Positions 1 to 8,930 of a DNA stretch of 64,000 nucleotides are shown piece after piece. The stretch lies in contig CBDCAO010000012.1 in the NCBI GenBank assembly GCA_965213935.1, positions 2,790,001-2,854,000 of the forward strand, given 5' to 3'. Origin of the DNA: Bin52 sp965213935 (GTDB lineage Bacteria > Pseudomonadota > Alphaproteobacteria > Thalassobaculales > Thalassobaculaceae). Within the stretch, counting starts at the first letter, position 1. Each line of letters begins with the position of its first letter. The position numbers were made by a program, and so were the translations under genes. The notes under the pieces are model-generated. The model did not search any database and was not told the origin of the DNA. It was given only the letters and a program-made list of their open reading frames with translations.

Positions 1-471
1 CATGACGTCGGCGCGACCGGCGTCGTACTCGTCGAAGACCAGCGCCGTCGGGTTCTGCAGCGACCACGGCAGGATGCCCTCGCGGAATTCCGTCACCTGC
101 TTGCTGTCGCGCAGCACGATCGCATCCTTGCCGATGAGATCGATCCGGCTGATGTGGCTGTCGAGATTGACGCGCACACACGGCCAGTTCAGTCGGGCCG
201 CCACCTGCTCGATGTGGGTCGACTTTCCGGTGCCGTGATAGCCCTGGATGAGGACGCGCCGATTGTAGGCGAACCCTGCGAGGATCGCCAGCGTCGTGTC
301 CGGGTCGAACAGATACGCATCGTCAAGCACGGGGACATATTCGCTGGCCTCGGAAAACGCCGGGACCGTCATGTCCACATCGATCCCGAAGGTTTCGCGA
401 ACATCGATCTCGGTGTCCGGCTCGGCAAGGTGATGCGCCGGCTTGCGCTCGTAAATGTGTGCTGCCGCCAT
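1..471 (-). CDS. cobS: Cobaltochelatase CobS subunit, N-terminal part (runs off the window)
   Basis: This is the AAA+ subunit of the aerobic cobaltochelatase, which with CobT and CobN inserts cobalt into hydrogenobyrinate diamide during B12 synthesis. The first 157 codons are present. The start is the ATG at 471 (MAAAHIYERKPAHHL), because no better start lies upstream in frame. The Walker A loop reads GYHGTGKSTHIEQ (about residues 78-90) and the Walker B region reads ALVFDEYDAG near residue 150. The gene lies 65 bp downstream of a J-domain gene on the same strand, an arrangement common in alphaproteobacteria, where cobT usually follows. The 3' part and cobT would lie left of the window. Family assignment is firm. 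Confidence 0.93.
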   Translation of the reverse strand, partial: MAAAHIYERKPAHHLAEPDTEIDVRETFGIDVDMTVPAFSEASEYVPVLDDAYLFDPDTTLAILAGFAYNRRVLIQGYHGTGKSTHIEQVAARLNWPCVRVNLDSHISRIDLIGKDAIVLRDSKQVTEFREGILPWSLQNPTALVFDEYDAGRADVM

Positions 472-536
472 GTCTTCATCCAGAATTGCGGGAAACGGCG
501 CTCCGGAAGCTCCACGGCAGGGCCGGTCGCTGTCAC

Positions 537-1127
537 CTAGTCCAGAAAGCGCCTGAGAGTCGTATAGGCCTCGTTGATCGATTTCAACCTTTCTTCGGCG
601 GCCCGGTCTCCACCGTTGCGGTCGGGATGGGTCATCTTGACCAGCCGCTTGTAGCGAGCCTTGACCTCGTCCAGCGTCACCGGCGGGTCGAGCCCGAACA
701 CTGACAACGCCTGGACCTGCTCCGGCGGCATTCCCGGCGCCTTCCCGCCTGCCGCGCGCGATCCGAAGCCAAGAACCTCGAAGTCGTCCCGGATCCGGGC
801 CCCGGCCATGCCTGCGTCCTGCCGGCGCCGGGTTCCGAACGGCCAGCTCGGGCGCTCCCAGGTCGTCGCATGCCGGATCGTGTGCTCGATGTCATTCTCC
901 GACATTCCCCGGCAGTAGTTCCACCTGCGATTGTACTCCCTGACATGTTCCAGGCAGAACCAGAAGTACTGGTCGAGCCGGTCCGGCGACTTGGGCGCCT
1001 TGTGCTCACCGCGCCGTTCGCAGCCCGCAACGTCGCAGCGACGGACGCGGGGCTCGGCGTCCGGGCTGACCTGGTCCACCGCATCCCTCAGTTTCCGTGC
1101 CCGTGCCCCGGAGCCGCGTGACATCAC
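537..1127 (-). CDS. J-domain (DnaJ-like) protein
   Basis: The protein has 196 residues with a C-terminal J domain (about residues 140-196). The domain carries the invariant HPD tripeptide (KMTHPDRNGGD), which in this family stimulates the ATPase of a DnaK-type Hsp70. The N-terminal half has a CDVAGCERRGEHKAP stretch and a second cysteine (WFCLEHVREYN), suggesting a small metal-binding element upstream of the J domain. It is not a full-length DnaJ: there is no G/F linker or zinc-finger block. It sits between bolA (divergent) and cobS (same strand, downstream), a conserved alphaproteobacterial arrangement. Its client is unknown. Confidence 0.88.
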   Translation of the reverse strand: MMSRGSGARARKLRDAVDQVSPDAEPRVRRCDVAGCERRGEHKAPKSPDRLDQYFWFCLEHVREYNRRWNYCRGMSENDIEHTIRHATTWERPSWPFGTRRRQDAGMAGARIRDDFEVLGFGSRAAGGKAPGMPPEQVQALSVFGLDPPVTLDEVKARYKRLVKMTHPDRNGGDRAAEERLKSINEAYTTLRRFLD

Positions 1128-1220
1128 GGGTTGGTGCCTCCCGGCGATTGCGCCTGCCGTCCGGCTGTGTCATCCCGGCCGGACGGAATTCACTCTAGCA
1201 AGCAGCGGGGCCCGAACGCC

Positions 1221-1496
1221 ATGACCGTGCGAGACTCGATCACCAGCAAGCTCACCTCCGCCTTCGATCCGGTTCACCTGGAAGTTATCGACGAGTCGGC
1301 CCTTCACGCCGGACACGCGGGTGCGCGGCCGGGCGGCGAGACACATTTCCGTGTTGTCCTGCGCTCACCAGCGATTGCGGGCCAGTCCCGCGTTGCGGTG
1401 CAGCGACGGATCCACAGGGTCCTCGCCGAGGAACTCGCCGGACCGGTGCACGCGCTCTCGATCGACGCCTCGGCCGAACCCGGTCACGGACGGTGA
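1221..1496 (+). CDS. bolA: BolA family protein
   Basis: The protein has 91 residues. The ATG at 1221 (MTVRDSITSKL) was chosen over an upstream in-frame start because BolA proteins begin just before this helix. The family core is present: VIDESALHAGHAG, then GGETHFRVVLRSPAIAGQSRVAVQRR, then a C-terminal ALSIDA strand. BolA proteins act with monothiol glutaredoxins in iron-sulfur cluster trafficking and stress responses. The gene is divergent from the J-domain gene, so the stretch between 1127 and 1221 should hold both promoters. It overlaps the 3' end of the convergent DUF2889 gene by 13 bp. Confidence 0.9.
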   Translation: MTVRDSITSKLTSAFDPVHLEVIDESALHAGHAGARPGGETHFRVVLRSPAIAGQSRVAVQRRIHRVLAEELAGPVHALSIDASAEPGHGR

Positions 1497-2026
1497 AACG
1501 AGGGCCAGTACCGGGCCGCCAGCGCGCCCTTCTCGTCGAACGCGTGACAGCTGTTGAGCAGCGGCGGGCGCTCTCCGGGCGCCAGCCCTTCCTCGGAGGG
1601 TTCGCCGGAATAGATGGTCTGGTACGCGGTGGTCGCAACCGGCGAGAGCAGTTCGACCAGATGGGTACATCCCTGAACCCCACCGACGCGCTCGCGCACC
1701 TTCCGACGCCAGCCGGGACCGATCACCAGTCCGACCAACCGCTGGAAATTCACGGCGATGGCCGGGCAGACGGGATAGGGACCGGCATCCGTCACCGCCT
1801 CGATGGCCCGGATCCTGAGCGAGTTGTCGATGGTCATGCGGATCCACATTTCGTGAACCGGCTCACCGGCGGGAAGACGGTTGTGACCGTAGTCCTCGAT
1901 ATCCATGCTCTTGGTGTCGCACAGGTGACCCTCGATGTCCCACAGCCCGTCGGCGCGGCGAAATCCCCTGCATTTGACCACACGGCTGTGGACGGGCTCG
2001 CGCTGAGTGGCAAGTGATAGCGGCAT
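1484..2026 (-). CDS. DUF2889 domain-containing protein
   Basis: The protein has 180 residues and matches the DUF2889 family: RVVKCRGFRRADGLWDIEGH near the N-terminus, then HNRLPAGEPVHEMWIRMTID, then a C-terminal part rich in conserved Cys/His/aromatic residues (GCTHLVELL, NSCHAF). The ATG at 2026 was chosen because it is preceded by a purine-rich GGGAGAGG and because family members begin with a short MPLS-type leader. Function is unknown. It is often a single gene next to bolA/cob genes in Rhodospirillales. The 3' end overlaps the convergent bolA end. Confidence 0.82.
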   Translation of the reverse strand: MPLSLATQREPVHSRVVKCRGFRRADGLWDIEGHLCDTKSMDIEDYGHNRLPAGEPVHEMWIRMTIDNSLRIRAIEAVTDAGPYPVCPAIAVNFQRLVGLVIGPGWRRKVRERVGGVQGCTHLVELLSPVATTAYQTIYSGEPSEEGLAPGERPPLLNSCHAFDEKGALAARYWPSFHRP

Positions 2027-2100
2027 CTCGGGCCTCTCCCGGCTGGACGCCGGGCACCATAAGGCTGCGGCGACCCGGGTCAAGACCGGCTGCGCCGATG

Positions 2101-3396
2101 CTACTCGGACCCGACCCTCCGGACCCGAAGCTGGGTGACCTGGTTGCGGATTCGCCGCAGCACCCTGAACCGGACGCCATGGAACAGGAACTCCTGGCCA
2201 ACCTCGGGAATGGTCCGCGATTCGTGCAGAACCAGTCCCGCCACGGTCGCCGCCTCCTCGTCCGGCAGGTTCCAGTCGAGGTCACGGTTGAGATCGCGGA
2301 TGGTCATGCCGCCGTCGACGATGTAGGAGCCGTCCGACTGCACCCGCAGACCGGCGACGGACACGTCGTGCTCGTCATCGATGTCACCGACAATCTCCTC
2401 GAGGATGTCCTCCAGCGTCACCACGCCCTGGAAGGTCCCGTACTCGTCGACGACCACCGCAAAATGTTCCCGCCGTGCCCTGAAGGCCCGCAGCTGGTCG
2501 AGCAGGTTGATCGATTCGGGAATGAACCATGGCGGTCCGGCGATGCCGGAGATACCGATCCCCTCCACGCTGCTTCCGGCCGGCAGCTGGCGAAGTGCCC
2601 GCAACAGTTCCTTGCCGTGCAGGACCCCGATGATGTCGTCCTGGTTGCCACGGAACAGCGGAATACGGGTAAACGGACTCTCGAGCGCCGCCTCGTAGAT
2701 GCGCTCTACCGGCAGGTCGGCATCGATCATGGTGACATTGCGCCGATGGGTCATGATCTCCTCGACCAGAACCTGGTCGAGGTCGAGGATGCTGCGCAGC
2801 ATTGCCCGTTCCTCGCCGACATCCAGGCCGGGACCACGGTGCAGGTCGATCATGCCCCGCAGCTCCTCCTCGCGTTCGTCGGGTCCGGACTCCGCCGTCG
2901 CCCTGATCCGGAGCAGGCGCAACACGCCGATCACCAGTCCCCGCACCCCGGTGCTCAGCGGGTTCAGGACCCGGACCACCACCGAGATCACCGGTGCAAC
3001 AGCAAGCGCGGTACGGTCGGCGTGATACATGGCGTAGGTCTTCGGCAGCACCTCGGCAAAGATCACCACCAGGGCAGTCATTGCCAGGGTCGCGTAGACG
3101 ACACCAGCCTCGCCGAACAGCACGATCAGCAGGCTCGTGGCAAGCGCCGAGGCCGCCACGTTGGCGATGTTGTTGCCGATCAGGATGGCCCCGATCAGCG
3201 TGTCCCTGCGGCTGCGCAGGTCACGAACCATCCCTGCCCGGCGATGGCCGCGGCTTGCCAGCTGGTGCAGCCGGGCATCGGACGCCGCCGTCAGTGCCGT
3301 TTCCGATCCGGAAAAGAACGCAGAAAGCAGCAGCAGCACCAGGATCGCTGCAAGCGCGATCGCAATCCCCTCGCCCTCCAGCAGGAGTTCCAGCAT
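2101..3396 (-). CDS. CorC/HlyC-type (CNNM-like) membrane protein with CBS pair
   Basis: The protein has 431 residues. The N-terminal DUF21 membrane domain has hydrophobic segments near residues 12-28, 70-90, 95-115 and 130-150. It is followed by a CBS pair (about 205-330, including ILDLDQVLVEEIMTHRRNV) and a CorC_HlyC domain (about 345-425). Family members are inner-membrane proteins linked to Mg2+/Co2+ homeostasis; the old name haemolysin is misleading. Its ATG overlaps the aroB stop (TGATG at 3394-3398), so it is probably the third gene of an aroK-aroB operon. This gene order is common in alphaproteobacteria. Confidence 0.9.
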   Translation of the reverse strand: MLELLLEGEGIAIALAAILVLLLLSAFFSGSETALTAASDARLHQLASRGHRRAGMVRDLRSRRDTLIGAILIGNNIANVAASALATSLLIVLFGEAGVVYATLAMTALVVIFAEVLPKTYAMYHADRTALAVAPVISVVVRVLNPLSTGVRGLVIGVLRLLRIRATAESGPDEREEELRGMIDLHRGPGLDVGEERAMLRSILDLDQVLVEEIMTHRRNVTMIDADLPVERIYEAALESPFTRIPLFRGNQDDIIGVLHGKELLRALRQLPAGSSVEGIGISGIAGPPWFIPESINLLDQLRAFRARREHFAVVVDEYGTFQGVVTLEDILEEIVGDIDDEHDVSVAGLRVQSDGSYIVDGGMTIRDLNRDLDWNLPDEEAATVAGLVLHESRTIPEVGQEFLFHGVRFRVLRRIRNQVTQLRVRRVGSE

Positions 3397-4532
3397 CAGG
3401 CGGGTTCCGGGACGCCGAGCGAACGGGCAAGACAGTCGGCAACCACGGCCTCGTCGACATCCGCGGTGACGAACGCGTCACCGATGCCGCGGGACAACAC
3501 AAACCGCATCCGTCCGTCACGGACCTTCTTGTCGTGACGCATGTGCGCGATCAATCCGGCCGCGTCCCAGGACCCCGCACCGGGGATGTCGGCGATCCGG
3601 GTGGCAAATCCGCTTGCCGCGAGGTGCCGGCGCGCCCGCTCCAGGTCCTGGCCCGGACACAGGCCGAGCCGGTGCGACAGCCCGAGCGCGAGTTCCATTC
3701 CGACTGCAACCGCCTCCCCGTGCAGCAGCGTTCCGTCGAACCCCGCGGCCGCCTCCAGCGCATGTCCGAAGGTGTGTCCGAGATTGAGCAGCGCCCGCCG
3801 CCCCTCCTCGCGCTCGTCCCCGGCCACGATCTCGGCCTTGACCGAGCAGCTGGTGACGATCGCGTGCAGCCGCGCCGCCGCATCCCCGGCAAGTACCTTC
3901 GGCCCGTTCGCCTCGAGCCAGTCGAAGAAGCGGTGATCGCGGATCAGGCCGTACTTCACCACTTCCGCATAGCCGCACCGCACCTCGCGGGCCGGCAGGG
4001 TGTCGAGGACGCGGGTATCGATCACCACGAGGCCGGGCTGGTGAAAACTGCCGACCAGATTCTTGCCGTGCGGGGTGTTGACCGCGGTCTTGCCCCCCAC
4101 CGAGCTGTCAACCTGTGCCAGCAGTGTGGTCGGGACCTGCACGTAGTCGAGACCGCGCAGGGTCACGGCGGCGGCAAACCCGGCAATGTCACCCACGATG
4201 CCACCACCGAGCGCAATCACGAGTCCGCGTCGATCGACCCGCTGGTCGAGCAGCCAGTTCACGATTTCCCGCAACCGTTCGAACGACTTGTTGGCCTCGC
4301 CGCCGGGGATCAGCAGATGCGAGACAGCGAGTCCTTCCGATTCGAGCGCGGCGCGCACGGGTTCAAGCCAGTGCCCCGCCACCGGATCGTCGGTCACGAC
4401 AAAGGCGCGACGCTGCCCGAACCGGTTGCGGACAAGGGCACCGAGCCCGGCGATCAACCCCTCGCCGACATGGATGTCGTAGGCGCGTTCGTCCAGTGCA
4501 ACGCGTATGGTCCGCCGGGATTCCTGACGCAT
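3396..4532 (-). CDS. aroB: 3-dehydroquinate synthase
   Basis: Converts DAHP to 3-dehydroquinate, step two of the shikimate pathway; NAD+ and divalent metal dependent. It has 378 residues. The glycine-rich NAD motif ALGGGIVGDIAGFAAAV and the following PTTLLAQVDSSVGGKTAVN are clear. Metal-ligand regions CGYAEVVKYGLI and LLNLGHTFGHALEA are present. Start: ATG at 4532 shares its A with the TGA of aroK; a GTG one codon upstream is also possible. The 3' end overlaps the CorC-like start. A class II DAHP synthase that would feed this enzyme lies at 61.1 kb. Confidence 0.96.
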   Translation of the reverse strand: MRQESRRTIRVALDERAYDIHVGEGLIAGLGALVRNRFGQRRAFVVTDDPVAGHWLEPVRAALESEGLAVSHLLIPGGEANKSFERLREIVNWLLDQRVDRRGLVIALGGGIVGDIAGFAAAVTLRGLDYVQVPTTLLAQVDSSVGGKTAVNTPHGKNLVGSFHQPGLVVIDTRVLDTLPAREVRCGYAEVVKYGLIRDHRFFDWLEANGPKVLAGDAAARLHAIVTSCSVKAEIVAGDEREEGRRALLNLGHTFGHALEAAAGFDGTLLHGEAVAVGMELALGLSHRLGLCPGQDLERARRHLAASGFATRIADIPGAGSWDAAGLIAHMRHDKKVRDGRMRFVLSRGIGDAFVTADVDEAVVADCLARSLGVPEPA

Positions 4533-5089
4533 CACGCTCCGTGCCGCTCAGCGGCCATTCGTCTCCTGATTTCGCACCACACCCGGTCAACCGTCGGCTC
4601 GATCGCATCCGACCCGGAATCGACCACGAGGTCGGCTTCGGCGTACCGGGGATAGCGGACGTCAATCAGCGCCCTCAGGGTCTCGCGGGCATCCCGCCCG
4701 TGCAGGAGCGGCCGGTCGACCCGGCCGGACACCCGCTCCACCAGGGTGTCGAGATCGGCCCGCAGCCAGACCGAGACCGCGCTTTCGCGGATGGCCTTGC
4801 GGGTGTTGTGCGACATGAAGGCCCCGCCACCGGTCGCCAGAACCCCCGGTGCGCCGCGCAACAACCGGGCAATCACCTGTTCCTCGCCGCGGCGGAATTC
4901 CGCCTCGCCGTGGGTTGCAAATATCTCCGAGATGGTAAGGCCGGCCGCCCGCTCGATCTCGGTGTCAGCGTCGACGAATGCGACCCCGAGACGACCGGAC
5001 AGACGCCGTCCGACGCTCGTCTTGCCCGCACCCATCAGCCCGACAAGCACCACGGTCCATGGAAGACCCGTCACGCGCGATCCTGCCAC
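4532..5089 (-). CDS. aroK: Shikimate kinase
   Basis: Phosphorylates shikimate with ATP (step five of the shikimate pathway). It has 185 residues, with Walker A GLMGAGKTSVGRRL (about 17-30), a substrate-binding DADTEIERAAG segment, EFRRGEEQV, and the glycine-rich ATGGGAF. A lid-type RPLLHGRD segment follows. It is the first gene of the overlapping aroK-aroB-CorC-like operon. The promoter should lie in the 190 bp between it and the divergent small membrane protein gene. Length and motifs are typical. Confidence 0.95.
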   Translation of the reverse strand: MAGSRVTGLPWTVVLVGLMGAGKTSVGRRLSGRLGVAFVDADTEIERAAGLTISEIFATHGEAEFRRGEEQVIARLLRGAPGVLATGGGAFMSHNTRKAIRESAVSVWLRADLDTLVERVSGRVDRPLLHGRDARETLRALIDVRYPRYAEADLVVDSGSDAIEPTVDRVWCEIRRRMAAERHGA

Positions 5090-5281
5090 CCGTGGGTCTC
5101 CGCCGGCTCCCCGCTCGGTTCGCCGGCCTGTTGAGCAGAGCGCCCCCGTTGCCTATGGTACCGGCGATTGTTCATGCGCGGACATTACCATGATTGCCTG
5201 TGACGTCCAAAGCACGCGGCCGCGTCAGCCACAGGTCGGGCCCCGGACGACGGACGGGGTACCTGGAGCGGGTTTCGTCGT

Positions 5282-5419
5282 ATGAAACTGTGGCTGACCG
5301 CGCTGATCATCGTGCTGCTGCTCGCAAGCGGCGGGCTCGCGGTCCTCTCGGTGTGGCATATCCCGCCGCCGATCCAGCAGGTCGAAAAGGTGGTTCCCGA
5401 TGACCGGCTCCTGCGCTGA
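5282..5419 (+). CDS. 45-residue single-pass membrane protein
   Basis: A short ORF beginning MKLWLTALIIVLLLASGG and ending VVPDDRLLR. It has one hydrophobic helix (about residues 3-25) followed by a Pro-rich periplasmic tail (HIPPPIQQVEKVVPDD). The start follows a ggagcgg stretch. It precedes the large secreted protein gene by 4 bp, so the two are probably co-transcribed with xerD. Small proteins with a single helix and a conserved P-x-VEKV-PDDR tail are, from memory, found upstream of xerD in Rhodospirillales, which supports it being real. Function unknown. Confidence 0.6.
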   Translation: MKLWLTALIIVLLLASGGLAVLSVWHIPPPIQQVEKVVPDDRLLR

Positions 5420-5423
5420 TGCC

Positions 5424-7241
5424 ATGAGCCGCCTCGCGTGTCAGCTCTCCATCCTTCTGATCCTGGTTCCGGTCGGGCTGTCGGCCCAGGAGCCGCGCCC
5501 GCTCCTGCCGGGCGGGACCCTCATCGAGGAACCCGCGCCCCGGACCCCGGATGACGAGGAGCCGGACGACGCCGGGGCGGATGCCGGCCCGCCCGCTGCC
5601 GGCGATTCGGGTCCCGGGCAGACTGTGCGGACCGGCATCCAGGTCGACCGGTTGCTGGCCATTCCCGTTGACGACATCGGCACTCTCACACCCGAGAGCG
5701 GCGGCTTTGCGGCCGACCTCTGGTCCGGAGTGCCCCGGCCGACCGTATTGCGGCTGCTGGACCTGGTGCCAGGACCATCGGGTTTCCACGTACTCAACGA
5801 GTTGAGACGCCGGCTGTTGCTGACGGCCGCGGCGGCGCCGGCGGGCAAGGCCGGAACCGAGGGCCAGGTGTTGCGCGCCCGGGCGGATGCACTGTTCCGC
5901 TCCGGTGATCTCGATGCGCTGTCGGCCCTGCTGGACCGGCTGCCGCCGGACCATGACCGGGAAGACCTGCACCAGCTTGCCGTGACCACCCGCCTGCTCG
6001 CCCTCGACCCGTCCGGCACGGCGCGCCAGCGCGCCTGTTCCGACGCCAGCCACTGGCTGGCGCGATCCCTGGACCCGTTCTGGCAGAAGGCCAAGATCGC
6101 CTGTGACACGGCGGCGGAAAACTGGTCAGGAGTCGACTACGCGACCCGCATCCTCATTGAACTCGGACACGCGGAGGACCGGTTTCTCCTGCTCGCGGAC
6201 GCGACGCTCCAGCAACTCGATGAGCCGGTCAACCTTGCCGCCGCGGAACTGGCAGGTATTGACGGCGCCATGCTGGTCCTCGGCCGCCTGGCGCTGGCCG
6301 ACCCGGATACCGGGCATCTGCCGGCATGGATCCTCGCAGGGTACCACCAGTCCCGGCCGCCGCTGCCGGAGAACCAGCGCATCGCCCTTGCTCGCAGGGC
6401 CGAACATGCCGGTCTCGTGCCGACGCAGGACCTGGTCGAGGCTTACCTCGCCCCGCCAAACCCGGGCGGCCCGGCTGAACAGGAGGAACCGGGCGCTGAT
6501 GCCCCGGGCCAGATCGACGTGGAGGACGAACCGCGCCGTTCGATCGAACTTGTGCTGGCGATGCTCTCGCACGCGTCGCCCATTGCCCGGGCCCAGGCCA
6601 CCAGGCAGGTGCTGGAACGGGCCCGCGCACGCGGTACCGTCGCCGCGGTGGGCCGGCTGCTCACCTTGCAGTTGCCAATCCGTCCCGACCCGGCGCTCGG
6701 CTGGTTCGCGGCGGATGCCGCACTGCTGCAGGTCGCTTCGGGTGAAACCAGGGAGGTCCGTCCCTGGCTTGCGCTCGCCGAGCGCGAGGGCAGCGTTTCC
6801 GCTGTCGGCGAGGCACGGTGGCACCGGGTCTGGCCGGCGATCCGAATCGCCACCGGCGACGAGATCCTGAGCTGGAGCGCCCCCCGTCTCGAGGCCTGGA
6901 TGGAGCGCGCCGATACGCCCGAGGGGCGCCTTCGGGCCGCGCGGCTGCTGGCCCTGCTCGACGTGTTCGGCGACCAGGTCCCTTCAACGGCCTGGCGGGA
7001 CCTCGCACAGGTAACCGCCGAGACCGGGGCCGGCCCCGCCGTGCCGCGTGCACTCGCGGCCGCCCTCGAGGCGGGCCGTTTCGGCGAGGCACTGGCGCTG
7101 GTCCTTGTCCTGGCCGGGTCGGGAGAACCCGGCACGCGCTCGATCGGCGATCTCGTGGCCGCGGTTGCGGCCCTTCGGGCACTGGGTCTCGAGGACGAGG
7201 CCCGGCGGCTTGCCTTCGACATCGCGATCACAGGGCCGTGA
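5424..7241 (+). CDS. Secreted/periplasmic helical-repeat-like protein of unknown function
   Basis: The protein has 605 residues. The ATG at 5424 gives a clean Sec signal peptide (MSRLACQLSILLILVPVGLSAQ). A Pro/Asp/Gly-rich low-complexity segment follows (about 25-65). The rest is rich in Ala, Leu and Arg with helix-pair character like TPR/SEL1-type solenoids (for example ALFRSGDLDALSALLDRLPP), but I cannot fit a named repeat. A second acidic Pro-rich linker sits near residues 345-365. It lies 4 bp after the 45-residue membrane protein and overlaps xerD by 4 bp. Its job is unknown; the conserved position suggests a cell-envelope role. Confidence 0.75.
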   Translation: MSRLACQLSILLILVPVGLSAQEPRPLLPGGTLIEEPAPRTPDDEEPDDAGADAGPPAAGDSGPGQTVRTGIQVDRLLAIPVDDIGTLTPESGGFAADLWSGVPRPTVLRLLDLVPGPSGFHVLNELRRRLLLTAAAAPAGKAGTEGQVLRARADALFRSGDLDALSALLDRLPPDHDREDLHQLAVTTRLLALDPSGTARQRACSDASHWLARSLDPFWQKAKIACDTAAENWSGVDYATRILIELGHAEDRFLLLADATLQQLDEPVNLAAAELAGIDGAMLVLGRLALADPDTGHLPAWILAGYHQSRPPLPENQRIALARRAEHAGLVPTQDLVEAYLAPPNPGGPAEQEEPGADAPGQIDVEDEPRRSIELVLAMLSHASPIARAQATRQVLERARARGTVAAVGRLLTLQLPIRPDPALGWFAADAALLQVASGETREVRPWLALAEREGSVSAVGEARWHRVWPAIRIATGDEILSWSAPRLEAWMERADTPEGRLRAARLLALLDVFGDQVPSTAWRDLAQVTAETGAGPAVPRALAAALEAGRFGEALALVLVLAGSGEPGTRSIGDLVAAVAALRALGLEDEARRLAFDIAITGP

Positions 7242-8182
7242 CGGGCCACGACGCGCAGGACGGGTACTACCTCGAGGCCTTTCTCGAAATGATGCTGGTC
7301 GAACGCGGGGCGGCCGAGGCAACCATGAGGGCATACAGGACCGACCTGCGAGACCTTGCGGTCCACCTTGGCCGCCGTGGCCACACACTTGCCAATGCCG
7401 GAACCGATGAGTTGCGCGAGTACCTCTCGAGCCTGCGGGATGCCGGCCTCGGGCCGGCAACACGGGCGCGGCGACGCTCGTCCATGCGCCAGTTCTACTG
7501 GTTCCTGTATACCAACGGCGAGCGCCGGGACGACCCGACCACCCGGCTGGAGGTACCGAAGGTACGGCGCTCCTTGCCGGGAACCCTGTCACAGGCCGAT
7601 GTCGCAGCACTGCTCGCCGCCGCTCGCGAGGGAACCGGTGCGAAGACGGTCCGGCTGACCTGCCTGCTGGAAGTGCTGTATGCGACCGGGCTCAGGGTCT
7701 CGGAGCTCGCCGGTCTGCCGATGGCGGCGATCTCGTCGGACCGGCGACTGCTCATTGTTCGCGGCAAGGGCGGCAAGGAACGAATGGTTCCGCTCACCCG
7801 GGCGGCGACGGAAGCGCTCGGGGCCTGGCTCGAGGTCAGGCCTTCGGTCCTGGCGGGACGAACGCACGGGCGCAACTTCGTATTCCCGTCGCGTGGGGCG
7901 GACGGTCACCTGACCCGTCGCCAGATCGCCGGCATGCTGAAGACGCTGGCGGGGCGGGCCGGACTGAGACCCGAGACAGTCTCGCCGCACGTGCTTCGAC
8001 ACGCCTTCGCCACCCACCTGCTCGAGCACGGGGCCGACCTGCGCAGCGTGCAGCAGATGCTCGGTCACGCCGACATATCGACCACCCAGATCTACACCCA
8101 TGTGCTGGCCGAGCGCCTGAAGCGTGTCGTCGAGGCTCACCACCCGCTCTCGCAATCCGCGGTGCTGCCCGAACAGGGATAG
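7238..8182 (+). CDS. xerD: Tyrosine recombinase XerD
   Basis: Site-specific recombinase that with XerC resolves chromosome dimers at dif. It has 314 residues, starting with GTG at 7238 overlapping the previous stop (GTGA). The N-terminal SAM-like DNA-binding domain spans about 8-100. The catalytic domain carries Arg in YATGLRVSELAGL, Lys in RGKGGKERMVPL, His-x-x-Arg in SPHVLRHAFATHLLEHGADL, His in QMLGHADISTTQIYTHV and the nucleophile Tyr of the last motif. Length and motifs match chromosomal XerD rather than phage integrases. Confidence 0.93.
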   Translation: MTGHDAQDGYYLEAFLEMMLVERGAAEATMRAYRTDLRDLAVHLGRRGHTLANAGTDELREYLSSLRDAGLGPATRARRRSSMRQFYWFLYTNGERRDDPTTRLEVPKVRRSLPGTLSQADVAALLAAAREGTGAKTVRLTCLLEVLYATGLRVSELAGLPMAAISSDRRLLIVRGKGGKERMVPLTRAATEALGAWLEVRPSVLAGRTHGRNFVFPSRGADGHLTRRQIAGMLKTLAGRAGLRPETVSPHVLRHAFATHLLEHGADLRSVQQMLGHADISTTQIYTHVLAERLKRVVEAHHPLSQSAVLPEQG

Positions 8183-8759
8183 ATCTCGGACCGAGGCGTC
8201 CTTCCATGTACCCGGTTCAGGATGGTGCCATCCACCGGTTCCATCTTCCGGGTTCCCGACCGCAGGCACCAGGACCGCCGCCATGACCTCACCATCGCGG
8301 GTGCGGACCGACCATGGTCCTGCCACTGAAGTCCGATATCACCACTTCCCCGGGCCGATAGCCGAACCGCGTCTCCGGACGGCCCTCGACCCGCTGGCAA
8401 GAGGCCAGGAAACACCAAGACGCTCCCGGCGAAACGCCGGCCGCGAACCCGTCTCGCTCAGGGCAGTCGTGGTGACTCATGCCGGCCCCTCCCACCGGTG
8501 AGACCGGCATCAACGTGAGCTTTGCGCACCGTCAAGTCTTGCAGGAATTGCCGTCAAACGGGATGGGACCCCCGGTCAGGTCGCCCTGGGTGCTGCGAGC
8601 GAGCCCCTCGCAACACGCCGGCATTCCGACGACTGGTCGGCGGCCCCGTCACATCCGGACCCTGTGAAGCCGGGTGTCAACGGGAAGCCGGCCCGGGCGT
8701 TGCGAACCGGTTCAGGCACTTTCCGAAACCGGGGTGGCGCCCGACAGTTCACCTCCTCA
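8183..8759. other. Intergenic stretch, no gene recognised
   Basis: About 580 bp between xerD and the iron-binding protein promoter. Open frames here (for example on the minus strand 8289-8513) have no recognisable domain, no good ribosome-binding site and coding bias no better than their shadows. I see no RNA gene or repeat. Confidence 0.5.
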
Positions 8760-8811
8760 TTGCGAATGCTAGTAAGAATCACTTGCAAGTCTCTGAAAAC
8801 GAAACTACACT
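8760..8811 (+). promoter_or_regulatory. Probable Fur-regulated promoter of the ferric-iron binding protein gene
   Basis: A -35-like TTGCAA (8783-8788) and a -10-like TACACT (8806-8811) are separated by 17 bp. The -35 region is embedded in a Fur-box-like imperfect palindrome (8760-8789, core GAATGCTAGTAAGAATC), an AT-rich island in very GC-rich DNA. It would leave a leader of about 110 nt before the ATG at 8931. Fur or a related regulator bound here would block RNA polymerase under iron sufficiency. Sequence match by eye only. Confidence 0.55.
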
Positions 8812-8930
8812 CCCCGCCGGTGATGCCCGAACGTCCGTTTGCGACGGAACGGCTTCAAGGAGGACGTGGAGACGCGGCCGGAACCCGGAGCGCCCCCGCC
8901 TGGCACGACCAAACCCGTAAGGAGCGACTG

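Noticed and set aside
8289..8513. Minus-strand ORF of 74 codons upstream of the iron genes
   Set aside because: No family, no clear ribosome-binding site and only weak coding bias.
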